In this document: positions 1-9,778 of the stretch, one piece after another
How the letters are laid out: each line of letters starts with the position of its first letter
Position numbering within the stretch: position 1 is the first letter of the stretch
Origin: Firmicutes bacterium HGW-Firmicutes-8
Lineage (GTDB): Bacteria > Bacillota > Thermincolia > Thermincolales > UBA2595
Direction of reading: 5' to 3'
Length of the DNA stretch: 60,618 nucleotides
Assembly: GCA_002840165.1 (NCBI GenBank)
Contig: PGZN01000006.1
Span: 1 to 60,618 of the forward strand
The notes under the pieces: model-generated
The model's database searches: none
The model's input: the letters and a program-made list of their open reading frames with translations, nothing else
Told to the model about the DNA's origin: nothing
Program-made: the position numbers and the translations under genes

Positions 1-524
1 CCTTATGCTCTTAGACCATTGAGCAGTGCCTGTTAGACTTTGTGGTAAAAATTGTTTTTGATTTATGAATCTAGCATAGCTATAGGATTTCTAACATCTA
101 AAAATTTAGTTTTTTTAACAAACTTTCACGAAACAGTAGTACAGAGAGCTATCACATATATCTACTCCCCTAACTTCCAGCAATTAAGCTATATTGTCAC
201 GGCTCTTTAAAAACGCGGAGTTCGCGGAGATAACGGAGCACGCGGAGAAGAAAGAATACTGATGCTTCAAAGTTTTTTTATTTAATGAAATTTGACACTT
301 AAAAAATTTGACAAGTGAATTTTTTGTCTCCGCGCTCTCCGCATCCTCTGCGGTCTCCGCGGTTTTTTCTGATACAGTCGAACTATGTTGAGTAGAAAAG
401 AATACTCGTATGACCTGTGACTGTTTTTTGTTTTATTTATCTTATTAATTTTTTATGTTTTATCCGCGTCGTTCTAATCCGCGTTATCCGCGTGCATCCG
501 CGGCTTTTTATGGTGTTTTTAATT
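1..524. repeat. Gene-free region of phrase-like repeats downstream of ispG
   Basis: No gene is visible here. Positions 139-177 hold a module (acagagagctatcacatata and onward) that returns at 54310-54351 and 49573-49616. Positions 213-362 hold GCGGAG phrases (acgcggagttcgcggagata) and, about 90 nt later, their inverted counterpart (ctccgcgctctccgcatcct), which could fold as a GC-rich stem around an AT-rich centre. Positions 459-503 hold GCGGAT phrases (tccgcgtcgttctaatccgc). The first 370 bases align by eye with 54280-54700 in the same orientation. Where B. subtilis has proS after this run of genes, the window shows only repeats. Confidence 0.8.
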
Positions 525-1589
525 CTATGAATCCTGCTTAAGCATTAACTCAATTTCCCGGACCAATTCTTCTACCAGGTTGGCTTCCGGAATCTTCCTT
601 ACTATTTCTCCCCTTTTAAACAAGAGACCGGCTTCTTTGCCGCCGGCGATTCCGATATCAGCCTGGCGGGCCTCGCCGGGGCCGTTGACGACACATCCCA
701 TGACAGCTACTTTGATTGGTTCTTTGATATCACGAATCCTTTTTTCAACTTCCTCGGCAATTTTTATTAAATCGATCTCTGTCCGCCCACAGGTGGGGCA
801 GGATATAATAACCGGACCGCGCTGGCGAAGGTCTAGTGACTTTAGTATTTCAAACCCGGCCCGGACTTCCTCAACCGGGTCTCCGGTAAGAGAAACCCTT
901 ATCGTGTCACCAATACCCTGGGCTAACAAAGCCCCGATCCCAACTGCTGACCTGATAGTGCCGGCCCAAGGGGTCCCGGCTTCAGTTACTCCGATATGTA
1001 AAGGATAATCAACTTTGGCTGCCATCAACCGGTAGGCTTCCATCATCAGAGGTATATCGAAACACTTGAGGGAAATCTTGATATCATTAAAGTGGAGTTC
1101 CTCCAGGATTTTAACATGCTCTAAAGCGCTCTCGACAAGCCCCTGGGCAGTTACTCCCCCATACTTTTCAAGGATGACTTTGTCTAAAGAACCCGCATTA
1201 ACTCCTATGCGGATGGGGATACATCTTTCTGCGGCAGCTTTGACAACTTCCCTGACCCTTCCGGCATCCCCTATATTACCAGGGTTAAGCCGTAGTCCAT
1301 CGACCCCGTTAGCTACAGCCTGCAGGGCAAGTTTGTAATCAAAATGAATATCGGCGATTATTGGGACCGGGCTCTGTTCCGTTATTGGCCGCAACGCATC
1401 AGCGGCAGCGCTGTCCGGCACTGCCACTCTAATTAGTTCACACCCTGCCAGAGCCAGCTGTTTAATCTGGTCCACTGTAGCCAAAACATCCCGGGTATCG
1501 GTATTTGTCATAGACTGGACCGAAATTGGGGCATTTCCGCCAACAGGTACGTTACCTATATTTATCTGCCGGGTCAAACGTCTCTGCAA
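525..1589 (-). CDS. ispG: 4-hydroxy-3-methylbut-2-enyl diphosphate synthase (flavodoxin/ferredoxin type)
   Basis: Cytosolic iron-sulfur enzyme of the MEP isoprenoid pathway; it converts MEcPP to HMBPP. The 354-aa length is normal for the short bacterial form. The N-terminal TIM barrel begins with the NVPVGGNAPISVQSMTNTDT block. The C-terminal domain has the cluster ligands C264, C267 and C299, and E306 in GCVVNGPGEA matches the fourth ligand known in the family. The start is a TTG behind an AGGGGGT site. It is the last gene of the uppS-cdsA-dxr-rseP-ispG run, 11 bp after rseP, so three isoprenoid genes (uppS, dxr, ispG) sit together. The clostridial ferredoxin encoded at 6938 is a possible electron donor; that is inference. 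Confidence 0.97.
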   Translation of the reverse strand: MQRRLTRQINIGNVPVGGNAPISVQSMTNTDTRDVLATVDQIKQLALAGCELIRVAVPDSAAADALRPITEQSPVPIIADIHFDYKLALQAVANGVDGLRLNPGNIGDAGRVREVVKAAAERCIPIRIGVNAGSLDKVILEKYGGVTAQGLVESALEHVKILEELHFNDIKISLKCFDIPLMMEAYRLMAAKVDYPLHIGVTEAGTPWAGTIRSAVGIGALLAQGIGDTIRVSLTGDPVEEVRAGFEILKSLDLRQRGPVIISCPTCGRTEIDLIKIAEEVEKRIRDIKEPIKVAVMGCVVNGPGEARQADIGIAGGKEAGLLFKRGEIVRKIPEANLVEELVREIELMLKQDS

Positions 1590-1600
1590 ACCCGTACCCC

Positions 1601-2728
1601 CTAACTAATCATCTGGGCTATGTCCTGGTAAGTGATGACAACCATCAGCAGCAGCAGCAGGGCCAGTCCCACCAGGTGGATGAAATTCTCCTTGGAGGGG
1701 TCAATCGGCATTCCCCTGATACCTTCGACCCCAAGGAACATCAGCCTGCTGCCATCCAGCGCCGGAAATGGCAGGAGGTTAAACAAGCCTATCTGGAGGC
1801 TCAGGATACCGGCAAAGTATATTACTTTATTCAGTCCCATTTGGGCGGCTTTGCCTAATTCATACGTAATTCTGACCGGCCCGCTGAGTTGGACTGGGAT
1901 TTGTCTGGCCATCATCTTACGGATAAAATCCGCAGTCATGCTTAACATGGTGTAAGATTGGACAGCCCCCGATTTCAGGGATTCAAAAACACCCGGTTTT
2001 CGTGATTTGGCGATAATGCCAATCAACCCAATGTTGTTTTCCCGGTCTATTTCCGGGGTTACATAAACCACCCTGGTCTCCTGTCCGCGCCCAATTTCCA
2101 GTTTGATTCGTTTATTTGGACTGTTGTGAATGATACCGATTATATCTTCCCAAACCTTAACCGGTTTATTATTTATCTTATTTATCCTATCCCCTTCCCT
2201 GATACCGACAACGTCAGCAGGTTTGCCCTTCATCACCTGGCCGACTATGTTTTGGTCAGGGAGCCCGGAAATCCATATCGTTAAGGCAAATAATATGATT
2301 GCCAGGATGAAATTCATAATCGGACCGGAGGCGATAATAGCCATTCTCTGCGGCACACTCTTGTGGGAAAAGCTTTTAGCCTGGTCTACAACGGGGATAA
2401 CTTTACCTTTCTCATCAGGGCCATGACTTTCCTCTGCAAATTCCGGCTCATTTTCGGCACTACGGGCAGCTTCCCGCTGGTCCTCCTCCGGGTCCATCCC
2501 GGCCATCCGGACATACCCCCCCAGGGGTATTACGCGTAAGTTGTATGCCGTTTCCCGTTTCCTAAAGCCGGCCAGACGCGGCCCGAAGCCAATGCTGAAT
2601 TCATATACATGGACCCCAGCCAGTTTGGCAACTGTAAAATGACCCAATTCATGGACCAAAACAATAACCCCAAACACCAATACGCTTGTTATAAGATACA
2701 ACCCATATAAAACAATTTTATCAATCAA
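1601..2728 (-). CDS. rseP: RIP metalloprotease RseP / site-2 protease family (RasP)
   Basis: Intramembrane zinc protease that cuts membrane-bound anti-sigma factors and leftover signal peptides (RasP in Bacillus). The zinc motif HELGH lies in the first membrane helix, H26/E27/H30. A PDZ domain covers about residues 155-225. The third zinc ligand lies in NLLPFPALDGSRL near residue 320, followed by the last hydrophobic helices. At 375 aa it is normal. An acidic, charged insert (PEEDQREAARSAENEPEFAE) of about 40 residues between the first two helices is longer than I expect and may be lineage specific. The start is TTG behind GAAGGTG. It lies 21 bp after dxr. Confidence 0.96.
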   Translation of the reverse strand: MIDKIVLYGLYLITSVLVFGVIVLVHELGHFTVAKLAGVHVYEFSIGFGPRLAGFRKRETAYNLRVIPLGGYVRMAGMDPEEDQREAARSAENEPEFAEESHGPDEKGKVIPVVDQAKSFSHKSVPQRMAIIASGPIMNFILAIILFALTIWISGLPDQNIVGQVMKGKPADVVGIREGDRINKINNKPVKVWEDIIGIIHNSPNKRIKLEIGRGQETRVVYVTPEIDRENNIGLIGIIAKSRKPGVFESLKSGAVQSYTMLSMTADFIRKMMARQIPVQLSGPVRITYELGKAAQMGLNKVIYFAGILSLQIGLFNLLPFPALDGSRLMFLGVEGIRGMPIDPSKENFIHLVGLALLLLLMVVITYQDIAQMIS

Positions 2729-2749
2729 TATCTACACCTTCTTTAGGAA

Positions 2750-3901
2750 TCAGTGTCCCTTTAACCTTATAATCTCCTCACGGGCCCAGTTATCACTGTC
2801 CAGAATATCCTCGAGGGCCGGTTGGCGCCGGCACTCGTGATTTGCTAAAACCTTGGCCACTAAGGCCGGAATATCGGTGAATCCGAGTCGGCCTTCCAGG
2901 AACATCGCAACAGCCTGCTCGTTTGCCGCATTCATTACAGCCGGCGCTGTCCCGCCCCGTCGACCGGCCTCAAAGGCCAATTCCAAAGATGGGAACAGGT
3001 CAGTTCGCGGTTTCTCGAAACCTAACCTGCCAACTGCAGCTAAATCCAGTCTGGCGAAACTGCTGCCCAGCCTCTTGGGGTAAGACAGGGCATATTGAAT
3101 CGGTATCCTCATGTCCGGCAGACCCATTTGAGCAATTACAGACCCGTCAACAAACTCCACCATCGAGTGAATGATACTTTGGGGATGGATTATCACCTCG
3201 ATATTATCAAACCCAATATCAAAAAGCCACTTGGCCTCAATCACTTCCAGGCCTTTATTCATCATTGTGGCTGAGTCTACTGTAATCTTGCGGCCCATAG
3301 ACCAGTTCGGATGTTTTAAGGCATCTTCAACACTAACCTGGGATAGTTCTTCTTTGGTTTTATTTAAGAAGGGTCCCCCGGAAGCGGTAAGGATAAGCTT
3401 ACTGACTTCAGCCCTGGCTTCACCGTTTAGGCACTGGAATATAGCAGAGTGTTCACTGTCCACCGGCAGGAAACTGACACCCTTTTGCCGGACCAGGGAC
3501 ATTACCAGTTCACCGGCTGCCACAAGGGTTTCCTTGTTTGCCAAAGCAATATCCTTACCTGCCTTGACAGCCTCAACGGTAGGGATCAATCCAAGAGTCC
3601 CGGTGATGGAAGTTACGACGATGTCAACTTCATCTAAAACAGCCACCTCTGTCATACCTTCTATCCCGGCAGTTACCCTAACTCCAGTTGGAAGTAATGA
3701 CCGAAACCTGGGCACGTCCTGTTTATTCCCAATACTCACGAGCCTTGGCCGGTACTTTGCAGCCTGTTCGGCCAGCCTATCAAGATTAAACCCGGCTGCC
3801 AAACCAACTATCTCGAATTTATCGGGAAATTTGTCTACTACTTCAAGGGTTTGACAGCCTATAGAACCAGTGCTGCCCAAAACAGCCACTCTTTTTTTCA
3901 T
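2750..3901 (-). CDS. dxr: 1-deoxy-D-xylulose 5-phosphate reductoisomerase
   Basis: First committed enzyme of the MEP pathway; uses NADPH and a divalent metal to turn DXP into MEP. The NADPH loop GSTGSIG is at residues 9-15. Metal ligands D148 and E150 sit in PVDSEHSAIFQ, followed by the substrate motif TASGGPF and the third ligand glutamate in NKGLEVIEAKWLF. The 383-aa length is typical. The ATG follows GGAGAAGG. An inverted heptamer-repeat element fills the 205-bp gap upstream, so this gene may not be translationally coupled to the transporter before it. Confidence 0.98.
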   Translation of the reverse strand: MKKRVAVLGSTGSIGCQTLEVVDKFPDKFEIVGLAAGFNLDRLAEQAAKYRPRLVSIGNKQDVPRFRSLLPTGVRVTAGIEGMTEVAVLDEVDIVVTSITGTLGLIPTVEAVKAGKDIALANKETLVAAGELVMSLVRQKGVSFLPVDSEHSAIFQCLNGEARAEVSKLILTASGGPFLNKTKEELSQVSVEDALKHPNWSMGRKITVDSATMMNKGLEVIEAKWLFDIGFDNIEVIIHPQSIIHSMVEFVDGSVIAQMGLPDMRIPIQYALSYPKRLGSSFARLDLAAVGRLGFEKPRTDLFPSLELAFEAGRRGGTAPAVMNAANEQAVAMFLEGRLGFTDIPALVAKVLANHECRRQPALEDILDSDNWAREEIIRLKGH

Positions 3902-3957
3902 TATGCCTTCTCCTATATGATACTATACAAATGGTGATAGTTGAATACCTTAAAGTC

Positions 3958-4110
3958 AGTTGCTAGTTGTTAGTTGCTAGTTGCTAGTGGTACGGAGTTG
4001 AATGTTGCATATATATAAAATCAATAGTTTGCGGAGCAAACTCTTCCGACCCCCTCGGAGCCCGTAGGGCATAGAGCACCATCCACTAGGAACTAGGAAC
4101 TAGCAACTAG
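3958..4110. repeat. Heptamer inverted-repeat element, copy E1
   Basis: The left arm 3958-3990 reads agttgctagttgttagttgc and on to ctagtgg. The right arm 4083-4110 reads ccactaggaactaggaacta and on to gcaactag; together they form an inverted repeat with period 7. The core holds a palindrome (gtttgcggagcaaac, about 4029-4043) and a module (ctcggagcccgtagggcata, about 4055-4074) that recurs in copy E5. The right arm overlaps the end of the upstream minus-strand gene: the TAG that ends the transporter is part of the first CTAG unit. About 57 nt remain to the dxr start. Confidence 0.9.
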
Positions 4111-5177
4111 TCACTCTTCTTCCAGCCAATCAGACCGGCTGAGGCAAAGGCCTTTAGGGTTATCAGGAACAGAGGTCCCGCTATAACCCCTAGGGGTCCG
4201 AGCACTTTCAGGCCGACATACATCGCTGCCAGGGTGGCTAATGGATGCAGTCCCATAGATTGTGAGACAATCTTTGTTTCCGCCACTTGTCTCACGATGA
4301 GCACGACCGCATAAAGGATTGTCAATTTAATGGCAAAAGCGCTGTCACCGGTCGTAAACTCCCAGGCTATCCACGGTAAATAAATAGAACTGGGACCCAG
4401 TATAGGGATAAGATCTGCTACCCCGACAACCAAACCCATCAACAGGGCGTAAGGCGCCCCAATTATGTACAAACCTATCAGGGTGTTCACAAATGTTATG
4501 GTGATTAGAATAAGCTGGGCTCTCACGTAGCTGATAATAGCCTGAAAAACTTGCTTCGTTATGTCTACGGTTTTGCGTCCCCACGGTTCCGGGATGGCCT
4601 TGAGCCAATAATTTATGATGAGCCGCTTATCTTTAGACATAAAATAGGTGGCAATGGCGCTGATAAGTATCAGAATTATCCAGGCAGGCACAGACAACAC
4701 TAACTGCAGGATGAAGTTCAGCAGCATTCGGGTTATAACCTGGGCTTTGGTCAAAATAGCATCGAGGCTGTAGTCAGAACCGGAAACCTTCCCGGTAATA
4801 AATTCGATAACGTCTTGCGGAAGTGTAAAATAATATGCCCATAGTTTACTTTGGGTAGACAGGGCTACCGATTTTATATTATTAATATACTCCGGTAAAT
4901 ATGCGGTCAAATGCACCAGCTCTATTATCAACCTGGTAACAGATAATACGATCAGGAGGGTGGCGCTGCCAAAAGTAGCCAGCATTGCTAAACCTACTGC
5001 CGCACCCCTTGACATCCGGCCCCGGCCTTCGATACGTTTGATGACAGGCTCAAGAAAAAAGGCTAAAAACACGGCTAATATAAACGGGGCAAAAAGAGGC
5101 GCCACGTACTCAAATAACAAATAGGCGGCTGCAGTCCCAGCCACAATATAGAGTAAATTTTTCACCAAGTACTTCAA
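4107..5177 (-). CDS. AI-2E family transporter (PerM/YtvI-like membrane protein)
   Basis: Polytopic inner-membrane protein of the AI-2E/DUF20 family with six to eight hydrophobic helices and the family block DLIPILGPSSIYLPW near residue 265. Members include YtvI of spore formers and various exporters, and the substrate cannot be read from the sequence. The likely start is TTG at 5177 (MKYLVKNLL, 356 aa), because GAGGTGAG lies six bases upstream. An upstream TTG at 5198 has no ribosome site and would overlap cdsA. The stop codon TAG lies inside a CTAGTTG repeat unit, so the 3' end may have been fixed when the repeat arrived. This gene is an addition to the usual cdsA-dxr pair. Confidence 0.85.
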   Translation of the reverse strand: MKYLVKNLLYIVAGTAAAYLLFEYVAPLFAPFILAVFLAFFLEPVIKRIEGRGRMSRGAAVGLAMLATFGSATLLIVLSVTRLIIELVHLTAYLPEYINNIKSVALSTQSKLWAYYFTLPQDVIEFITGKVSGSDYSLDAILTKAQVITRMLLNFILQLVLSVPAWIILILISAIATYFMSKDKRLIINYWLKAIPEPWGRKTVDITKQVFQAIISYVRAQLILITITFVNTLIGLYIIGAPYALLMGLVVGVADLIPILGPSSIYLPWIAWEFTTGDSAFAIKLTILYAVVLIVRQVAETKIVSQSMGLHPLATLAAMYVGLKVLGPLGVIAGPLFLITLKAFASAGLIGWKKSD

Positions 5178-5187
5178 TACACTCACC

Positions 5188-5979
5188 TCATTTCGCAACT
5201 AGTATTACTAAATAATAGTATACTATCGGAGCTGTCCAATACATGCTGTCAAACCTGTCGAGAACCCCTCCGTGACCGGGTATAACCTTGCTGGAATCTT
5301 TGACTGCCGCTAACCGTTTGAAGGCCGATTCCACCAAGTCCCCGGCCTGACCGAAAATACCTGTCAACAGGCCGATAACAAGATAATGAATGAAGGACAT
5401 ATGTGGATTCAACAGTCCGATAACAACCGCGGCAATTAGACTCCCGGCCAGTCCTCCCAAAGCGCCCTCGAGGGATTTATTAGGGCTTATCACAGGAGCC
5501 ATCTTGTGTTTACCAAACCTGGTACCGATAAAATAAGCGAGTGTATCTGTACCCCAGGTCGCGGCCAGGACAAGAAGCACATAATGAAACCCATCTGCCA
5601 ATTGCCGTAAACTAATCAGGTGAGTCAAAAGCCACCCGGTATAAAGTGACGTAAAAAAAGTCCCAGCTAGGTCAATAAAGTTAAAAGACGGGTAAACAGT
5701 CAAAAGATAAAAAATACCGATAACGAGAGCTACAAACATTGCGGACATCGATAAATTGCCATTACCAAAATGAGCGGCAGCAACGTACAGGGTCCCGCCC
5801 GTTAGAGCGCCGGGCAGCCAAACATGAACACCCATGCGTTCCCACAAACGGCTCATCTCATATATACCTAAAACCGTCAGAATTAAAATAACGGTTGATA
5901 ACGGCAGGCCGCCATACCAGACTGCAAACAGAATAACCGGGATGCCTACCAAAGCGCTGAGAACTCGATATAAAAGCAT
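5188..5979 (-). CDS. cdsA: Phosphatidate cytidylyltransferase (CDP-diacylglycerol synthase)
   Basis: Membrane enzyme that makes CDP-diacylglycerol from phosphatidate and CTP, the branch point for phospholipids. It has several hydrophobic helices and the C-terminal family signature SKVIPGHGGVLDRFDS, preceded by the conserved GTDTLAYFIG and SPNKSLEGALGG blocks. The 263-aa length is normal. The ATG start lies 22 bp after uppS, as in B. subtilis. Confidence 0.97.
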   Translation of the reverse strand: MLLYRVLSALVGIPVILFAVWYGGLPLSTVILILTVLGIYEMSRLWERMGVHVWLPGALTGGTLYVAAAHFGNGNLSMSAMFVALVIGIFYLLTVYPSFNFIDLAGTFFTSLYTGWLLTHLISLRQLADGFHYVLLVLAATWGTDTLAYFIGTRFGKHKMAPVISPNKSLEGALGGLAGSLIAAVVIGLLNPHMSFIHYLVIGLLTGIFGQAGDLVESAFKRLAAVKDSSKVIPGHGGVLDRFDSMYWTAPIVYYYLVILVAK

Positions 5980-6001
5980 TCTTTATATATCACCGGCCCT
6001 A

Positions 6002-6799
6002 CTATTTCGACTTGAGGCCCCCAAATCTTCGTTGGCGGCTTTGATAATCTGCTATTGCTTCCAGTAGATGTACTTTGCGAAAATCCGGCCACAGGACTGG
6101 AGAATACCAAAACTCCGAGTAGGCCGACTGCCAAAGTAAAAAGTTGCTGATCCTTAACTCCCCCGAGGGCCGGATCAACAAATCCGGATCAGGCATCCCC
6201 GAAGTATAGAGGTAATGAGAGATAACATCTTCATCTATGTCATGGGGTTTAAGCTTTCTGGCAGCCACATCAACGCCGATTTGCTTAACAGCTTCAGCAA
6301 TTTCGTTTCTGCCCCCGTAATTAAGCGCCAGGTTTAAAGTCAGCCCCTTGTTGGCAGCTGTATATTCTCCGGCGTCAGAAAGGGCCTTCCTGGCTTTATC
6401 GGGCAGTTCATCAATCCTGCCTATTGCATTCACCCTCACATTGTTTTCATGTAAATCCCGGATTTCTATCTTCAGATATTCAACCAAGAGGTCCATCAGT
6501 ATATTTACTTCTTCAGCCGGCCTCTTCCAGTTTTCTGTTGAGAACGCATAAACAGTCAAGAACCTCACTCCCAGGGATGAACAGGTTTTCACTATTTCCC
6601 GCAGTGACTCAACACCCGCCCTATGACCCATGGCCCTCGGGAGACCCCTGCGGGTAGCCCACCGACCGTTTCCGTCCATAATAATGGCAATATGAACAGG
6701 TAATCTGCTGACATCGAGAGATTCCTCAAGTTCCTTAAACCTCTCGAAGTCGCTTTTGTTTTTGCGCGCTCTCCATATATTAAGCCAACTGCGCAGCAT
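6002..6799 (-). CDS. uppS: Undecaprenyl diphosphate synthase (cis-prenyltransferase)
   Basis: Makes the C55 lipid carrier for peptidoglycan from FPP and IPP. The motif HIAIIMDGNGRWA holds the catalytic Asp at D42. Further family blocks are GHRAGVESLREIV, YAFSTENWKRP and the C-terminal DLLIRPSGELRISNF. About 35 residues precede the core, a modest charged N-terminal extension for this family. The ATG has a clean GGGGAGG site. A likely sigma-A promoter lies at 6853-6881, so uppS probably opens a new transcription unit after the terminator behind the ferredoxin gene. Confidence 0.97.
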   Translation of the reverse strand: MLRSWLNIWRARKNKSDFERFKELEESLDVSRLPVHIAIIMDGNGRWATRRGLPRAMGHRAGVESLREIVKTCSSLGVRFLTVYAFSTENWKRPAEEVNILMDLLVEYLKIEIRDLHENNVRVNAIGRIDELPDKARKALSDAGEYTAANKGLTLNLALNYGGRNEIAEAVKQIGVDVAARKLKPHDIDEDVISHYLYTSGMPDPDLLIRPSGELRISNFLLWQSAYSEFWYSPVLWPDFRKVHLLEAIADYQSRQRRFGGLKSK

Positions 6800-6852
6800 T
6801 TAGCAACCTCCCCGGGTTGTTACCGTTTGGTACATAATATTCATACACATCT

Positions 6853-6881
6853 ATTTTACATCTTCAGAGCCAAAGTTTCCA
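6853..6881 (-). promoter_or_regulatory. Candidate sigma-A promoter for uppS-cdsA
   Basis: Read on the minus strand, TGGAAA (6881-6876) and TAAAAT (6858-6853) are separated by exactly 17 nt. This gives an untranslated leader of roughly 45 nt before the uppS ATG. The -35 box matches four of six consensus positions, the -10 box five of six. Placement just past the ferredoxin terminator supports it. Confidence 0.45.
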
Positions 6882-6903
6882 TTGAAACATTTCTCTATAC
6901 TAA

Positions 6904-6935
6904 AATAAACCCCCTCCTTAACGAGGGGGTTTATT
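6904..6935 (-). terminator. Intrinsic terminator behind the ferredoxin gene
   Basis: Perfect 13-bp arms (aataaaccccctc, 6904-6916, and gagggggtttatt, 6923-6935) around a six-base loop, followed on the minus strand by TTTATTTTA. It begins two bases after the ferredoxin stop and would end the rpsB-to-ferredoxin transcript. Confidence 0.92.
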
Positions 6936-6937
6936 GA

Positions 6938-7105
6938 TTACTCTTCAATAATCGCTCCGGTCGGGCAGGCTTCTGCACATGCACCGCAATCTTCGCATTT
7001 AGCCGTATCAATCTTGTAGATGTCGCCTTCCTCAATAGCCCCGTTCGGGCAGGTATCCAAGCAGGTTCCGCAAGCAACACACTCATCGGTAATCTTATAT
7101 GCCAT
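6938..7105 (-). CDS. Clostridial-type 2[4Fe-4S] ferredoxin
   Basis: A 55-residue electron carrier with two CxxCxxCxxxCP motifs: [14 protein letters not shown], with C9, C12, C15 and C19, and the second run [12 protein letters not shown]. The start is the ATG at 7105 (MAYKITDE) behind GAAAGGAGGTG. The ribosome site overlaps the end of the PASTA gene, so the two are probably translated in series. Placement between frr and uppS is not part of the B. subtilis order and suggests a redox protein typical of anaerobes; it may serve the iron-sulfur step of IspG (inference). Confidence 0.96.
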   Translation of the reverse strand: MAYKITDECVACGTCLDTCPNGAIEEGDIYKIDTAKCEDCGACAEACPTGAIIEE

Positions 7106-7319
7106 ATTGTACACCTCCTTTCTCGTAATCCTGATGTGCAACAATAACCTGGACTTTTACCTCGTCTATAAGTAAGAGGCGTACCACTCTACCTGTTCCC
7201 AAAGGTTCTGTTGCTTTCACAGGCTTTGTTACTAATACCTTATCAACAAAAAAGCCCTTATCCCTGATTTCGGACAAAGCCTCATCAAGGGTAAAACCAA
7301 TTACATCAGGCAGCTCCAT
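7095..7319 (-). CDS. Small single-PASTA-domain protein
   Basis: A 74-aa cytosolic-looking protein with no signal peptide or membrane helix. It opens with [20 protein letters not shown], which fits the start of a PASTA repeat (P-x-V-x-G-x-x-x-x-x-A), followed by a short beta-rich tail. PASTA domains usually occur in multiples outside the membrane on penicillin-binding proteins and Ser/Thr kinases, so a lone soluble one is unusual. The ATG is preceded by GAGGGA. Function is unknown. The stop overlaps the ferredoxin ribosome site by a few bases. Confidence 0.7.
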   Translation of the reverse strand: MELPDVIGFTLDEALSEIRDKGFFVDKVLVTKPVKATEPLGTGRVVRLLLIDEVKVQVIVAHQDYEKGGVQYGI

Positions 7320-7343
7320 ATATATCCCTCATCTGTCTCTTAT

Positions 7344-8625
<1,282 letters not shown>

Positions 8626-8732
8626 TCAGTTACCTCCCATTTCTCCTCAATAATGTTCTACATGGTTGTAGAAAATCCTTTTTGGAAAATTATTTTTTTA
8701 AAAAAAATGACTGTCAAATTTGTAATAAAGCA

Positions 8733-8760
8733 GGGCTGCCTCTTTGACAGCCCCTTTTTT
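8733..8760 (+). terminator. Terminator-like hairpin between tsf and pyrH
   Basis: The sequence gggctgcc (8733-8740) pairs with gacagccc (8746-8753) with one mismatch. The run of T (8755-8760) follows on the plus strand, so as an intrinsic terminator it faces against the genes. On the minus strand the tail is the weaker GCTTTATT. It could slow readthrough from tsf or stop antisense transcription. It lies within a 170-bp gap that otherwise holds only the pyrH ribosome site. Confidence 0.5.
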
Positions 8761-8792
8761 AAAATGTGTCGTGATGCTGAAAGCTCTTAGCC

Positions 8793-9677
8793 TTACTTCT
8801 TGTTCATAGCGGCAACTTCTGCTGCTAAGTCACATTCCCTTTTTTGCAGGCCTTCGCCCATTTCAAAACGGGCAAATCTAACAACCTTGGCTTGGTTTTG
8901 GTCTAACATCTTCTGTACATTCAGGTCAGGGTCTTTGATGAACGGTTGTTCAACCAGACAGTTTTCTTTAAAGAATTTTTCAATCCTGCCGGTGACCATT
9001 TTCTCGGCAATGTTTGCCGGTTTTCCTTCATTCATAGCCTGAACCTTAAGAATCTCTTTTTCCTTCTCCACCGTCTCGGCCGGGACCTGATCCCTGGTAA
9101 CATACTCGGGCCTGGAAGCAGCAACCTGCATCGCTAAATCTTTAGCTACTTCTAAGATATTACCCGCACTTCCGGCGGCCTCTACCAGCACACCAATCCG
9201 ACCGGCTCCGTGAATATAGGAACCAATAACCCCGTCTACGGTTTCAAGGACCTCAAAACGGCGAATGGAAATGTTTTCACCGATTTTAGCAATCTTAGCT
9301 GTAACGAGGTCGCTAACACTGCCCCCGCCTACCTTGGCCTGAAGCAGGTCATCAAGGGTGACCGGGGTTTTCAGTAACACAGCGCCGGCTATTTCCTCAA
9401 CCATAGCCTTAAACTCATCGGTTTTAGCTACAAAATCCGTTTCACAGTTGACTTCAACCAAAACCACTTTTTTGTTGCCGGCGGCAGCTTTGGCCACCAC
9501 AAGGCCTTCCGCGGCAATCCGGCCGGCCTTCTTGGCGGCAGCTGCCAGTCCTTTTTCTCTTAAGTATTCGATAGCCTTTTCCATATCCCCACCGGTTTCC
9601 GACAAGGCCTTTTTACAGTCCATCATTCCCGCGCCGGTGCGTTCCCGCAGTTCTTTAACCATTGCAGCAGTAACCAT
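8793..9677 (-). CDS. tsf: Elongation factor Ts
   Basis: Nucleotide exchange factor for EF-Tu. The N-terminal UBA-like domain reads [20 protein letters not shown], and the core [10 protein letters not shown] motif is near residue 80. At 294 aa it is the long form, like E. coli, not the short Thermus type. The ATG has a perfect AAGGAGG. It follows rpsB as usual, but a terminator lies in the gap, so tsf output could be set below rpsB. Confidence 0.98.
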   Translation of the reverse strand: MVTAAMVKELRERTGAGMMDCKKALSETGGDMEKAIEYLREKGLAAAAKKAGRIAAEGLVVAKAAAGNKKVVLVEVNCETDFVAKTDEFKAMVEEIAGAVLLKTPVTLDDLLQAKVGGGSVSDLVTAKIAKIGENISIRRFEVLETVDGVIGSYIHGAGRIGVLVEAAGSAGNILEVAKDLAMQVAASRPEYVTRDQVPAETVEKEKEILKVQAMNEGKPANIAEKMVTGRIEKFFKENCLVEQPFIKDPDLNVQKMLDQNQAKVVRFARFEMGEGLQKRECDLAAEVAAMNKK

Positions 9678-9723
9678 TTAATTTCCTCCTTGTTAACCCA
9701 CTTTTTTTCTAACTTCCCTAAAG

Positions 9724-9770
9724 TAAAAAACAAGGGTGACGTAGGGTTCCAAAATACCCCAGGTCACCCT
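9724..9770 (-). terminator. Intrinsic terminator or attenuator between rpsB and tsf
   Basis: Arms agggtgacgtagggt (9733-9747) and accccaggtcaccct (9756-9770) pair with two mismatches; on the minus strand the stem is followed by TTGTTTTTT. Since tsf has no obvious promoter of its own, partial readthrough is the likely design (inference). Confidence 0.8.
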
Positions 9771-9778
9771 ACTTTGTT

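Noticed and set aside
3171-3854. 227-codon plus-strand frame
   Set aside because: It is antisense to dxr, whose family motifs are complete; no ribosome site or recognisable domain.
8733-8760. T-box or other riboswitch before pyrH
   Set aside because: Only a short stem is visible; no conserved T-box or riboswitch strings are present.
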